A DNA stretch of 64,000 nucleotides from Amborella trichopoda (GCF_000471905.2 NW_006499751.1:1781553-1845552), one strand, 5' to 3'. Shown: positions 47,014 to 58,635, counted from the first letter of the stretch. Numbers and translations: made by a program. The notes: generated from the letters alone by a model not told the origin.

Positions 47014-48254
47014 ATATCCTCATTCTCTCAAAGCTTTCTCTCTCCCTCTCTCTCTCTCCTCTCCCACAGAGACTAGGGACTCATAGACAAGCTAACAAGA
47101 GAAATCTAGCCTTAATTCTTCCCAGTCTTTAGGGGTAATAGAACTTGAAAAGGGGGGGTTGTGGCGTCTCCTTTTTACAAGTGAGTTAAGCTTGCTTATA
47201 TAGAGGATTCACCAAACAGGGGTGAATGCTCAAAATTCAAGATTAATTACAAATTAAAAAAATTCAAAACAAATCCAAAAATTAGGCACAAATGACTAAA
47301 ATGTCCCTGTGATCTTTTGCCCAAATGATGAGACCGTCCCTGCATGCAGGTTGCTCTGCCATGAAAAGACCTTGGAAGCTGGTCTTGCAACTTGTTGCAA
47401 CCGTTCAGCTGCTTCAGCAACATATCTTTGTTCTTCTCTCGATTGTGAGCATTTTGATGCTCTTTAATCGTGTTGTGGTAGATTTTTTCCCCGGGTGAAA
47501 GTCCGGCCTTTTTTGTGAACTCTGTCTGCCAATGTATCTTCGAGCTGCATCGTTTTGGCTCCTGGCTCTACTTGCAAGTCAGAGAGGAGGCTGCTGCAGT
47601 CGTTTTTTACCAAGTTTGTGCTGATTTGGTGGAGATTTGTGCCTTTGCCTAATTGGAAGGTTGTCAAAGAAAGGGATTCCGACAACCTGCTGGATTTGCC
47701 TCTTTGGTGGCCTGAGGACTTGCATTCATCAAACCACGGATTGAATGCAAGAGTTGTACCAGAATGTAGCTCTTTGCGCGGTTGTTCTATTGAACTTCTC
47801 CTCGCATTAATCCATGGCTTGGATATTGAGCTATGTTTCACTGAATCTGGAGCTTGTTGATTGTTTTCTCCTTAGTTTCTCCTGTCAATTTCCTCTTCAG
47901 AGCAATAGTGGTTTTCGGTCACGCCACAGTGTGTGCCATGGGTAATAATGACGGGGCTAGCGTGATCTAGAACATGTTAATGTTTGAGCTGTGTCTAGTA
48001 TTAGAGGAAAGCATCATGGGTTGGTAAAGTTATTGCCAGAAAACATCGTAGCAGTCCCCATTTTCGGGACTGGTTTCTAGTTTGGTGAAGCCACACTGCG
48101 CTATGGTAAAACTCGAGAATCGTGAAATTGGCCAATTCAACCAGGGAATCGGTAATCTCGTGCTGATTCTCGCTTGTAACCGAAAATCGGACGTGTCTAG
48201 AGGCAAACTGGACTCGTCTAGAAGCAAACCGACGATTTGCAATGATAACTTGGC

Positions 48255-48440
48255 GCGATTCGCGACAGTGACACAGGCGACAGGCGATTTGCTCGCTACA
48301 GTGACACAAGTGACAGGCGATTTGCTCGCTACAGTGACACAAGCGACACGTGATTTTCTCGCTACGATGACACAGGCAACAGGCGATTTGCAGCGATAAC
48401 TCGACACGATTCGCTACAGTAATCGACGACAGGCGATTTC
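48255..48440. repeat. 33-bp minisatellite
   Basis: About five units of GACACAGGCGACAGGCGATT then TGCTCGCTACAGT. The clearest units run from about 48269 to 48370. Confidence 0.85.
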
Positions 48441-48576
48441 AAATGGTAAGGGCGAATTTTTGCAATTTCTTAAATTTCGAAGCATACAACGTTAACCATA
48501 TTCCACAAAGACCGCATAGTACGTCACTCACGTGTGCCTGCCAACGCACTCTCATTAATGGCCAGCAACCACACAC

Positions 48577-48619
48577 TATTTATACCATAAAAATCCTCTT
48601 TAAAAGTTCGATGTGGGAT
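48577..48619 (-). promoter_or_regulatory. snRNA-type promoter A: USE and TATA
   Basis: Minus strand ATCCCACATCG (48619-48609) is a perfect match to the plant snRNA upstream sequence element RTCCCACATCG. TATAAATA (48584-48577) follows after 24 bases. In plants a short USE-TATA spacing of about this size is typical of RNA polymerase III snRNA-type genes, and a longer one (about 33-34) of polymerase II. No known small RNA is recognised downstream. Confidence 0.5.
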
Positions 48620-48808
48620 AATTCCCATCGTTTCAAGGAATTTCAAAAGCTTCTTCAAAAATTCAAAAGCGTTGGAATTTTTAAAATTTTTGGGGCATAC
48701 AACATTAACCGTGTTCCATAGGGACCACATAACACACACAACAAGTCATTCACAACACTCTTCACGCACCTGCTAGCGTACACGCGTTAATGCACAGCAA
48801 CCACACAC

Positions 48809-48851
48809 AATTTATACCATCTAAATCTTTTTCAAAAGTTTGATGTGGGAT
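48809..48851 (-). promoter_or_regulatory. snRNA-type promoter B: USE and TATA
   Basis: Minus strand ATCCCACATCA (48851-48841), one base from the USE consensus, then 24 bases, then TATAAATT (48816-48809). Downstream, TTTTT on the minus strand (48661-48657) could end a polymerase III transcript of roughly 130 nt. Confidence 0.4.
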
Positions 48852-48979
48852 AATTCCCATCAAATAGGGTCGTACGAATTTTAAAAATAGCTCTCTCTCT
48901 CATATGTATAATGGTATATATGTATAAAGTAAATTACATACTTTATTATGTATAAAATAAATTACATACTATAAATTAA

Positions 48980-49494
48980 AGGGAAAGCTTTTTATGCTTC
49001 CCCTACAGCACAGAAGTTCTATCCTCCCCTTCATCCCACCCTCCATTCTGAATGGAGAGCTAAGATTGCCCCTATCACAATGTCACGTCTCTATAGTATT
49101 TTCTTTAACTTTTTTTTCTATAAACTATTTTGACACCAAATTTTGGACGTCCATTCCTCTATAAACTCGCACTAGCGAAAAACATAAAAAAAAAATATTT
49201 TCAATAAAATAAAATGATTAAAATACCCCTAAATCTTTCCAGGGGTATTCTAGTCATTATATTTTATCAAAAAATTATTTTTAATATTTTTTATAGGTGC
49301 GCCCCAATGAGAAGATGGTGCGTACCAAATTTCATATTCATAAAATTTGTATAAAAAAATTAAAAATAAAATGCTTTGAGATGTCGGATCTAAGATCAAA
49401 CGGTGAGTGCCTCCTTGATCAAAATTGGACGGCTAGATGGTAGGGGGAGGATAGAACATCTATGTTGTAGGGGAAGCATAGAAACCTTTCCCTA
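48980..49494. mobile_element. MITE with ~50-bp terminal inverted repeats
   Basis: Left end AGGGAAAGCTTTTTATGCTT continues CCCCTACAGCACAGAAGTTC and on to CTATCCTCCCC. The right end is its inverted copy with about six differences. The core is about 410 bp, AT-rich, non-coding. Flanking A/T-rich sequence hides the target duplication, so the superfamily is not assigned. It is nested inside the insertion of 48109-50875. Confidence 0.85.
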
Positions 49495-50679
49495 AAGTAA
49501 ATTATATACCTTATAAATAGCTCTCTCTCTCATATGTATAATGGTGTATAATTAAATATTTTATAAATAGATCTCTCTCTTATACAATGACATCTATCAA
49601 ATGAAATAGTCTATAAATCTTTTTAAGATAAATTATATTTATCTATTTTTAAGATTTAAAATTTTTTTAGATTAATTACATATTTATCTTTTTTTATGAT
49701 ATACAAATATAAAGTACATATAATCTTTAGTTACATACAATTACAAAAATAAAAAGTTATATAATAATTCACAAAAATTAACATAATTATATGAAATTGT
49801 TGTTTGTTTATGCAAATAACTTACATATAATTATGTTAAATTTATGTCAATATAATTATTTTTATATACACTAAATTATTTTTAAATTATATGGAAGTTT
49901 TTTCTAATATTTTTAAATTATTTTGATTTTATTAATCTATTTCCAAAAAAATCTAAATTTGCCTGCCCAAATAAAACATAAAAATTTTATTAGGCTATTA
50001 TCTCACGGGATTATTTCATTATATGATTAATAATTAATTAAGTAGTTAATTGAGATTAAAAATTAGTACTAGCTCATAGGATATTAAAAAATAAAAAATA
50101 ATACTAACTCTAGTTTATTGAATATTAACAAATATTGGTTTAGAGGATGGTTTAAGAGAGAAAAATAATACTAACTCATACCACTTTAGAATTTATTTCT
50201 ACATTGATAACCAAATATTTTATTTTATTTATTTTAATTTATTTTCATTATAAATTATGTGATGTACTATTTTTTCTTACAGTTGTCAATAATATATTTT
50301 AAATTATATGATATTATAAGATATTTTGGATTTGTCACTATTTGTATAATAAAATAAACTATAAAATATAAACCAACAATTTTAATTTTAGTATATAATA
50401 TTATAGTTAGTTAGGTTGTAATAATTTTGGATTATAATTAGTTAGGTTGTAATAATTTGGGGTTTTTTTCAGCAGATTAGGATTTTTTGCTAATTCAATA
50501 TTTTGGTGGCTATTGTTTCATCGATTTAATCCATTCTTTATTGTAGTCAATGTATGTTTATATACTTCATCTATGATAATTTTATGATTTTTCTTTTGTG
50601 TGATGTAAATTTAATGGTAAACACAAGTTCATACAGGGAAAGAACATCTCAATATTTGCATATTGATGAAAATATGAAA
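49495..50679. other. AT-rich interior of the insertion
   Basis: Very AT-rich, no gene. The phrase AGCTCTCTCTCTCATATGTA recurs on both sides of the MITE (48891 and 49509). Confidence 0.5.
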
Positions 50680-51204
50680 GTTAATAATGTAGTACCCCCA
50701 TTTCTTATTGGATTCCTAAAAAATAACATTTATAATGAATTTTAATAATTGTTTTGGATTTTTTAAGGCTTAATCCGATCGAGTCGGTCGATTCTCGATC
50801 CAGATTGCCAAGTCACCAATCCGGATGGGTTTTTGGGGTGCTCGATCCTGGGGCACCGATCCGTTTTTTAAACCACTACGTCAAACCCATGAATTGCGAA
50901 GCCGCATGAGCGTAGACCCCACTAGGGAGGTCCGAATTGAGCCCAATTTTGGTCCTTGGGGGTTTTTCGACGTTCTGAGCACAATGCCGTTTGTCTGGTC
51001 CCCTGTTGTAGCCGCTAGCATACGGCTACAGTGAAGGGTCCTTCTTTGGTGCGAAGGAACAGCACCTAGGTCACTAGACTGGAGGCTTCATTTTGGAATA
51101 ATTAGTCTGTGGGTGTTTCGTGAACTCGCGAGACCAAACTGTTGCCGGCTCTCTCCTTATTCACATGGGATTATGGAAGTTCGTCAAAAATGATGAACAG
51201 AGAG

Positions 51205-52130
51205 TAATACATGTTCTTGGCCAACCCTATTTATATTTTTCAATCCATTTCTTAACTTCCTCCACCTTTTCATCCAAGATTGGTCCACTAAGCTTATATG
51301 CAGTCAGGGGCTTTACCCCGGGCTTGGCTCTCTGGATTGGATTGACCATAGGTGAAAAATATGGGTTATTGGCTGCATCAATGAGGATTCTTTTATCGTA
51401 TAACCATTTACCAACATATCTACCCAACTTGTTCCTTGTATTTTTCACCATGCCTTTGAGGGTCATCTGTTGTGACTTGGGCTTTTAGAAATGGGTTTAT
51501 GCGATCATGACCTGTAATATTAATGCTCCTAGATAAGCCAAGAAGAATTTTCTCAAGGTCTGGTGCCTCTGGATACATATTGCCAACAACCCCTCCATAC
51601 ATATTCGAGCTAGGCCCCCCATACATACTGGAGCTAGCCCGGCTATGCATGCTCGAGCTGAGCCTGCCATGCATGCTTGAGTTGGGCCCGTCATGCATGC
51701 TTGGGCTGGGCCCACCATGCATGCCCATGTCATAACTACCAAGCTTTCTGAACCTGCTTTTCCTCTCTGGTACATTTTGTGCAAGCTCATTCTTGTGGTG
51801 TATACAAACCAGCTCATCGATGGCGTATACAAACCAGCTATCTCCTCATCAATCCTCTACTTTGCGACTTTTTTACCATTGGTAGCCTTGAGAATGGCCG
51901 TCATCTGCTTTCTTACATTGCTAGGGACACTATAGTACACAAAAACATCTCCCTTAACCCTGTCAATTGTTGCCTGAACCTATGTACCCCACTACTTGTT
52001 ACATTTTGGCAACAAATACAAATAATTTTATCTTTTTTGTTGGGATCAAGTCTGACCTCATGTTTTCATGCAGGGTCTTCCCTGGATCTTGTCATGGTTC
52101 AACTGTTTCAAGATATAAATGGTTAAAAAT
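51205..52130 (-). pseudogene. hAT-superfamily transposase remnant 2 (N-terminal half)
   Basis: Minus-strand remnant of a plant hAT transposase. About 52115-51890 reads as a BED zinc finger: DPNKKDKIICICCQNVTSSG, then VHRFRQQLTG, where the first zinc-binding His of FKQHLAG-type fingers is replaced by Gln. 51728-51420 is a linker with five 8-residue repeats (SSSMYGGP type) followed by YPEAPDLEKILLGL. 51466-51227 reads KLGRYVGKWLYDKRILIDAA, then NNPYFSPMV and KPLTAYKLSGPIL, the start of the DUF659 region of hAT proteins. It then stops; the catalytic and dimerisation parts are absent. Distinct from remnant 1. Confidence 0.8.
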
Positions 52131-52175
52131 GAACCTTACAATTCAACATAAAAAATAATCACCATGTGTAGTGAT

Positions 52176-54193
52176 TGTTGGGTTTATGTAGCCTTTAAAG
52201 GTCTTATGAGTGCTTGTAAAATGAAATAATGTAGTGGAACATGAATTCAGAGGGCGTGTGGTACCTTGTGGACTATACTAAGAAAATGATGTTTGCTAAT
52301 ATCGAGCTATGCTTGACGATCTAGGCCAGTCGGTTTGAAAACCCAAGGTATCTGGGCAAAGAAAACAAATTGATAAGGGTTCTGGGTTATCCCTTGATGA
52401 GGTCGGAGCTTATGCATGGATGAATGAGCAGAGGGACTGTGTGACTCTTGTGTGTGATGGTGGGCCTACAGAGACAGGGGCCAAAACCTCATCCATGATC
52501 CATCACACGGCATGCATATCAAAAGATCGTTCGGGAAAGCCAAATATCCACCTTTTAGGGTGAAGCGTATGCATGTGCGAGAGATACCCCTATGCGTCAT
52601 AGAGCTATGGTCGCATAAGGTCTTGGTGACCTTGAATCGTCTTTAGGGAAGGACCTGAAATCCACAGACTGGGATTGTGATCCCTTGACTCATCGGACAG
52701 ACTTTGGTGACCCTCTATTGAGCCCCTGCTTGGACTGTGGGTCATGGGAAACACTTGGTTGGTCTGATAAAGCATGTGTGATTCATAGTCCACAGTTGAA
52801 GGTGGAGTACCCCATGATTGTTAATTCAATTCCTAAAACATAGGGATCCATTTCCCATCGTATTAATTTAATTATGTTTGTTTTATGAGAGAAATTGGTT
52901 TAGAATTATTATTTGAATTTTTATGAGTCTTTTGATATTTTATTTATAATTTTTGGACTTATAAAAATAAAGTTATTGATTTTATACAAGTATAAATTCA
53001 AATAATATTTTAAAAATTAATTTGTTAAATATCATGGGGGCTCATAGTGCACATGGGCCTACCATGTACCATGTGGGTGGGGCCAACACATGCCATACAT
53101 GGGTGGCATGCCCCACCTTTTGGTTGTTTGGTTGTGTCATGTTATTCAAATTTAGGAAAGGTTTCTTGTAGCATGTGATCTAATATTAGATATGGAAAAT
53201 ATTGACCACATCTTATCCTAAATATTGAAAGCATATCTTGACTTGACATATCTTTGAATAGTATGAGAAAGAATATGCTATTTTATGGAATGAATAATAT
53301 TTAAATAAGATTCAATTTATTTAAATATATTGATGAGAAAATAGTTTAAGAAAAGGGGGATAATAGTCCAAACACCTTCCATAATGTTGATGGCCCATCT
53401 ATAAAATGGATGGCTCAGATATCTCACCCTACAAGTCACCTTGAACAACGGTCCATATTCAATCTCAAGAAATAGGCAAACTATGAGAAACCCTAAACCT
53501 AATTTTTCTCTATAAATAGGGGTGCACCCTCTCCATATTCTCTAAATTTCTCTCTCCCACAACTCTCTCTCTCCTCTCTCTCTCATTAGGGCACGCCCCA
53601 CTCTCTTTCCTTTGGGTCCCTCTCTCTCCAACTTTCTCTCTTTAACCCTCTCTCCTAAGCCTCTAGAGGGGCAACACCCCAACCTTAGGTCTCCCACTTT
53701 CTTTCTCATGCTTTAAAAATACTAAAGGTCGGGAAATTAGGGGTAGCCCAAGAAATTTTTGGGAGTTAGAGTTTGTAGAAATTTAAGGGTGAATACTCAA
53801 TTTGGCCGAAATTTGCATTTTTGATTCGAGATAGAAGCTAAACCATTGATCCCGTACCATCTGATGTTGATGACTCGGTGTGGGGTGACTCGATGTGGGG
53901 TGTAATAAGCCCGGTTAAGGTAATCTCCGACACTTTTTTTTTTTGTTTCTTGCTATTTTTAATTATATTTGTTTTATATTCCCCAGCATAAGAATTGTGG
54001 ATATTTTCTTTGTTTAAAAAAAATTGGTTTAATGGTATCAAGGTTTTTAAGATCTTGGATTTGTTAGTTTTATTTTATTTGAAGCAAGAATTATTGTAAT
54101 CATACTACTTGTAAGTGGTCCTTGCCAAACGAATAGAAAAAAAAAAAGAAAAGAGGTGAAAAGAAGAAAAATAAAAAAATATATTCCCCAACA
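52176..54193 (+). mobile_element. LTR-E, LTR with initiator-Met primer site
   Basis: Starts TGTTGGG (52176) and ends CCCAACA (54193), perfect 7-bp inverted termini. A TATA box TATAAATA lies at 53511-53518, followed by a CT-rich leader. A primer binding site lies 24 bases after the end. An alternative end at 54216 (TTTCA) would put the PBS closer. Coding sequence is absent downstream, so copia or gypsy cannot be decided. No second LTR is seen in the window. Confidence 0.6.
53511..53518 (+). promoter_or_regulatory. TATA box of LTR-E
   Basis: TATAAATA in TTCTCTATAAATAGGGGTG, a strong plant TATA context, about 690 bp before the LTR end. Confidence 0.65.
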
Positions 54194-54217
54194 AGATCGT
54201 ATTAGTCTTTCTTTCAT

Positions 54218-54229
54218 TGGTATCAGAGC
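54218..54229 (+). promoter_or_regulatory. Primer binding site, tRNA-iMet
   Basis: TGGTATCAGAGC is fully complementary to the 3' end of plant initiator tRNA-Met, the usual primer of copia elements and of many chromoviruses. Confidence 0.85.
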
Positions 54230-54429
54230 TATTGATACTTGATATCATTATTTATATTTTTCTTTTTACTGAGTCTAGATCAAGCTTGGGAATGAGATAT
54301 ATGAAAGCTAATGACCTTTGTGGTCAAGTAATACACCCACAGTTAAGAATTATTGGGATCTTCAAACACTAAAAAGGCACTCTGCATAATGGCCATTCTG
54401 GGCTATTTTGGAGCACTGATATGAAGAAG

Positions 54430-55610
54430 ATAATGATGTATTTTTTCTATTGTATACATCAGTAATATTCAGTGTCTTTGAAAGTAGGATCTACCTACAA
54501 AATTTCAGTAGGAGGTCCTAAGGGAATTGGAAGTTATGGATTCATCAATGAAGGGTGTCAGTTCTGACCCTACAAAATTCAAGAACTGTCTACTGAGTTC
54601 CGTGATTTTTTCCACCAATGATATGATTTTATTTCTTGATGAGACTTTACTATGACTCACAAAATTTAGTCCACTTTCAAACAAAAAGCGTTTCATCAAG
54701 AAATTTCTTGTGGTTTGAAAGATATGATCAATTTTGTGAAGGGTGCGCAAGTGTTGCTTTCTACAACAAAAATTATTTCCATGACTTGGAAGTCAAGATT
54801 TCATTTCTATTCTTATCAAAAAAATTTAGGGCTCAAACTAAGTTTTTAAATTTTCATTCTAAGTCTAGTTTCTAATAAAATTTATTTGAGAGAGAAATAT
54901 CGTTGGGAAGAGAGAAATAAAAATTTTGGATTGAAGAGTGGTCATCCTGAATTTTTTACAATTTGGTATATCTTTCATTGAAGGTATGAATAGCTATATT
55001 TATCAAGCCTACTTAATAGAGTGATATAAGGCTTGTGGAAATATACATGTTACTATTATGTGTCTACTTTCAAATAAAATTGGTTTGAAAGGGAAACTCC
55101 ATGATGGTAGAGAGAATTTTACTAGATAGTATTCATCTTGAAATTCTACAAAATGATTTATTTCGTGACGTGATTACCACCTATTTATTTTTCTAAAGAA
55201 AAACATTATTTGGGATTCACACTATGATGTTATGATTTGGTTTTGAGTCTAGCTTTTAACACAAAATATTTCAAGAATAAATTCTTTGAGGATTGAAATA
55301 AACAATTTTTTTATTGAGAGGTGCTCAACCTAATTTTCGACTGAAAAATTGCATTGTGACTTAAATGTCACTAACTCACTAAATGGTCTGATTTAGGGAT
55401 GGAACTAAGCACTATTTTATATTTTTTTAGTCTATTTCAATGTTCAAGGATTCGAAGATTAACTCTTTATAAGTTGAGACATATCATATTTTTATCATGG
55501 GATGCTCAAGTTCTATATTGTAGTAAATTAAAAAGATGTGGCATGTTAAGGCACATCATTGGATTCCAAATTATGGAGACCTCTTTTAGGGCTCATTAAA
55601 AAAGGTTTTA
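54430..55610. repeat. Degenerate ~190-bp tandem repeat, about six units
   Basis: Recurring landmark of GTGnTCAnCnTGAATTnTACAA type at about 54551, 54740, 54936, 55120, 55318 and 55497, spacing 179-198. Each is preceded by a GTCTACTTTCAAATAAAATT-like phrase. Units are heavily diverged and non-coding. Confidence 0.6.
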
Positions 55611-57180
55611 TAGTGTGCTAAGTTCGAGCACTGAGCAGGAGTCTACTACGGAGTTAACACCCAAAAAAAAATTCAAAATTTGCCATGAAAAAGATTGCCA
55701 AAAAGGACTTGGGTGATCACTCCCCCCTTGTAAATAACCAAATGAGGCATTCATGGCTCACATTTCAAAAGGCATTAACGCCTAATGTGTAACATGAAGT
55801 ACTCCATTAACGGGAAAACCCTGATGAGCCTATCCGTCCATACAGAAGGCTAAGGGATTTGAAAACTGTGAGTGATTTTTAGTCCCAAAATAAGGTTCAA
55901 GTGGAGCAGTTTAAAAGAAAAGTTCAACTGAAATTCAACAACCATTGTCAAAGAGATTTTAGATGCCAACCAGGGTCAAGGGAAATCAGAGGAAGACCGA
56001 TATTAGAACCTCCCTACCACTTGGAGGAGCGAAAGATGATTGAATTCTTACATGATCTTAAGGTGAATTGCTAAACAAAAAAGGGGCACCTTTAACTCTT
56101 CTTCCTCCTCCTCCTCTTCCTTTGTCATTGTTCTCTTCTTCAAAATAAAATAAAATCCGCTTGGCTGAAAATCTGAAAGGAACCCCAAGTGTTAAAAAAA
56201 AGGCTACCAGTCTGAAAAGCTGAAAGGTATCTTAGAGTGATAAAAAAATAAATAAATAACTTTGATGGGCTGAAAATCCAAAAAAAACCCTAAGTGTTGG
56301 AAAATGGCTACCGATCTGAACACCCGAAAGGGACTCCAGCACGATGTAAAAAGAAGAAGTTATCTCCTTCCTTCTAATCTCCAAAGTCTTTTTCTCTCTA
56401 AATGTCTTATTTTCCTCCCCTGAGTCAAAGTGGTGTTAAAAGAAAAATCAGTAAGCATTAGCCTGACGGAACGTTGTTAAGGACCTAGATCGTCTGAAAC
56501 TATGAAAGGTGGGTGATGAAGGAACGAAATCGGAAATCCAAAGATATTTTGATCACCTAGGGGCAGTATCATGTATTTTCAAGATTGTTTCGCACGAAAC
56601 TCTAGAGAACTCTCCTTGAATTGCAACACAAGAGCTGAGGTTGAAAGAGAAAGAAATACTTGATGACTCCTCATCCCAAAGATTCAAGCAAGGACCCGAT
56701 ACGTTCAAATAGGGTCCACCAAACGGATCAGGTTATATTGTAAGACGTACATTAAAAGAAAACCACCCCCCAACAGGGGCAGCAAAAAATAAATAAAGAA
56801 AAACTCCATAGTCGTATGAGTAAAACTGTCGACTACACCATCCATCGTTGCATGACATTAAACTGCTTAGAGGGCTCTAAGGTTGCAGGACTTAAAATTG
56901 CAAACCAAAATTCTCTTTTCGAAATATCTTTCTCTTTTTAAAACTTTTCTCACTATATGTCTTGTGTTTTTAAACACTTTAGTTTTGTTAAAATCGTAAC
57001 CTGTCCTTGCTCCGGGTTCTATTTCAAATCTCCCCCTACTTTAAAATTTTCCAAAACGACTTTTAAAAAAACAAAGGAGTTTGGACACGCGTATATCATG
57101 ATCACTGCGTTGCTGCGATTACCGCATTGCTGCCTCGTCTCTCTCTTCGGATTCGGCCAGACAAGTCTATTCCTATAGAA
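55611..57180 (+). other. 3' UTR of a family-D Tat element
   Basis: No coding sequence. Contains one TTGCATGACATTAAACTGCT unit like the family-A 35-bp minisatellite (about 56850-56870), and paired phrases GGCTACCAGTCTGAAAAGCT and GGCTACCGATCTGAACACCC. Assigned to the element by its position upstream of the polypurine tract. Confidence 0.45.
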
Positions 57181-57770
57181 AGCCTTAGAAAACTCTAAGG
57201 AAATCAAGGAAAATGTAGGTTTGCATATTTGAAACTGAAGTTAAGTGGCATGGCTAGAAAATGCAACTCGAGTTTCAAGCTTGTGTAACTCACAGACATC
57301 TCACGTCGAAAACTATAAGAGGAAAAATGACCAAGGTGGGTGAGCTCGATGAGCGCAATGACTTGGAGGGAGAGTTGGTGTGCCCTTAGACCACGGGGCA
57401 TCGGAACAAAGTTTCAATGTCTACATTATCCTCTCTTTCTTAAACATGTAGACAACCTTAGGAAACCCTAAAGAGAACAAAGAGGATGCCAGGGTTAAAA
57501 ACTTTTGAACTGCAAAACCTTAATGTTAAGTGACATGGCCAGAAAATCCAACTCGAGTTTCAAGCATGTGTAACTCCTCGACACCTCACACCGAAAACCA
57601 TAGGAGGAAAAATGCCCTAGGTGGGTGAACTCGATGAGCACAATGACTTGGAGGGATAGTTGGTGTGCCCTGTGACCACGTGATCTTAGGAAGAAATCTT
57701 TGACGTTCACCTGCCCCTCGAAGGGCAGGGAATGCCAGAGTGTCTACTTCTTTGCTACTCACATGTCCCT
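57180..57770. repeat. ~300-bp tandem duplication before the polypurine tract
   Basis: Two copies, about 57180-57460 and 57461-57770, sharing TTAAGTGRCATGGCYAGAAA, AACTCGAGTTTCAAGC and GGTGGGTGARCTCGATGAGC in the same order. Confidence 0.85.
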
Positions 57771-57788
57771 CGAAAGACAAAGCGTGCC

Positions 57789-57801
57789 AAAGAGGGGCAA
57801 C
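57789..57801 (+). promoter_or_regulatory. Polypurine tract
   Basis: AAAGAGGGGCAAC immediately before the TG of LTR-D; plus-strand priming site of a Tat element. It shows that LTR-D is the 3' LTR of sequence to its left. Confidence 0.7.
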
Positions 57802-57969
57802 TGTAGACACCCCATTTTAAATATGGATAATTCTATGGTTTCCTGATCCCTTAGGATCACACTTAACCTAGTAAACCCAAATCCATAGTTTACACAACCT
57901 ACCTTGTGACCCAGAACCCATCTGCCAGCTCGGAACCTTGTAGAAACCCTGTTTTGACCCAGATTTCTA

Positions 57970-58320
57970 TAAACATCCTGTTTTACCAAAAATATCATTA
58001 AAAATAGTAAAAAAATTCATTTAAACCCAAATTTTCTGTAAGAGCTTTACAAGAGGCTGAGGAAGACACAAAAATTTCAAAACATCACTTTGGACAAGTT
58101 TTGTTTGGGTGTGCCCCCCAAGTGACACAGGGCGTATCGCCCAAGTCATCCTATATTTTCCCTATTTTACCATAAAAATCATTAAAAATAGTAAAAAATG
58201 ACCCAAATTTTCTCTGAGAGCTTCACAAGAGACTGAGGAACACACCAGAAGTGAAACTTTTGAATTTTGACCAAAATTGGTTTGTTCGACACTGGGCATG
58301 CTGCCAAGGCGACACGACTC
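57970..58320. repeat. ~180-bp duplication inside LTR-D
   Basis: Two copies beginning ATCATTAAAAATAGTAAAAA and ending with a GGGTGTGCCCCCCAAGTGAC / GGGCATGCTGCCAAGGCGAC motif. Confidence 0.8.
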
Positions 58321-58519
58321 GTGCCACCTAGCCTTAGGCGACACAGGCCATGGCGACACAAGCTTGCTGCCCAGGCGACATGACCCATGCCACCCAAATC
58401 TGTGACCCTCAAAATGTGCATCTTTGAGCGAGGGATTTGTTGAATACACGTGCATATCCTTCCGATCAGATTTTGAACCCTATAAAGCCACTTTTCTTGG
58501 TCATTTGGAGGGGAGAGAT

Positions 58520-58635
58520 AGAAAACCTAGGATAGAGAGAGAAAAACCCTGGATAGAGAGAAAAACCCTAAGATAGAGATTGAAACCTTGGGATAGAGAT
58601 TGAAACCTAGGAAGAGCAAGAGAAACCATAGAGAT
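58520..58635. repeat. Short GATAGAGA repeats in LTR-D leader
   Basis: Five to six copies of GGATAGAGAnnGAAACCCT downstream of the TATA box. Confidence 0.75.

Larger units (their letters stand above)
48466..48861 (-). repeat. Tandemly duplicated ~185-bp promoter module
   Basis: Two diverged copies, 48466-48630 and 48675-48861, each reading from GGCATACAACRTTAACC-type sequence to GATGTGGGATAATTCCCATC on the plus strand. Each carries, on the minus strand, an snRNA-type upstream element and TATA box at identical spacing. Confidence 0.75.
48109..50875. mobile_element. Insertion in LTR-C, hAT-related non-coding element
   Basis: Insertion defined by comparison with 18410-18425. Its flanks CTATGGTA (48101-48108) and CTACGTCA (50876-50883) could be a decayed 8-bp target duplication, as hAT elements make. 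Its right end, 50680-50875, is the inverted match of 20626-20830 next to the hAT transposase remnant, including the terminal TGGTTTAAAAAAYGGATC. The left end gives no clear inverted repeat. No coding sequence is seen, so it is a non-autonomous or internally replaced derivative that later received a MITE. Confidence 0.5.
47014..51199 (-). mobile_element. LTR-C copy 2, interrupted by 2.77-kb insertion
   Basis: Segments 47014-48108 and 50876-51199 together align with 17337-18734. The minus-strand TATA is intact here (TATATAAG, 47195-47202). The left (3' on the minus strand) end is truncated. The insertion 48109-50875 is absent from copy 1, which serves as the empty-site control. Confidence 0.6.
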
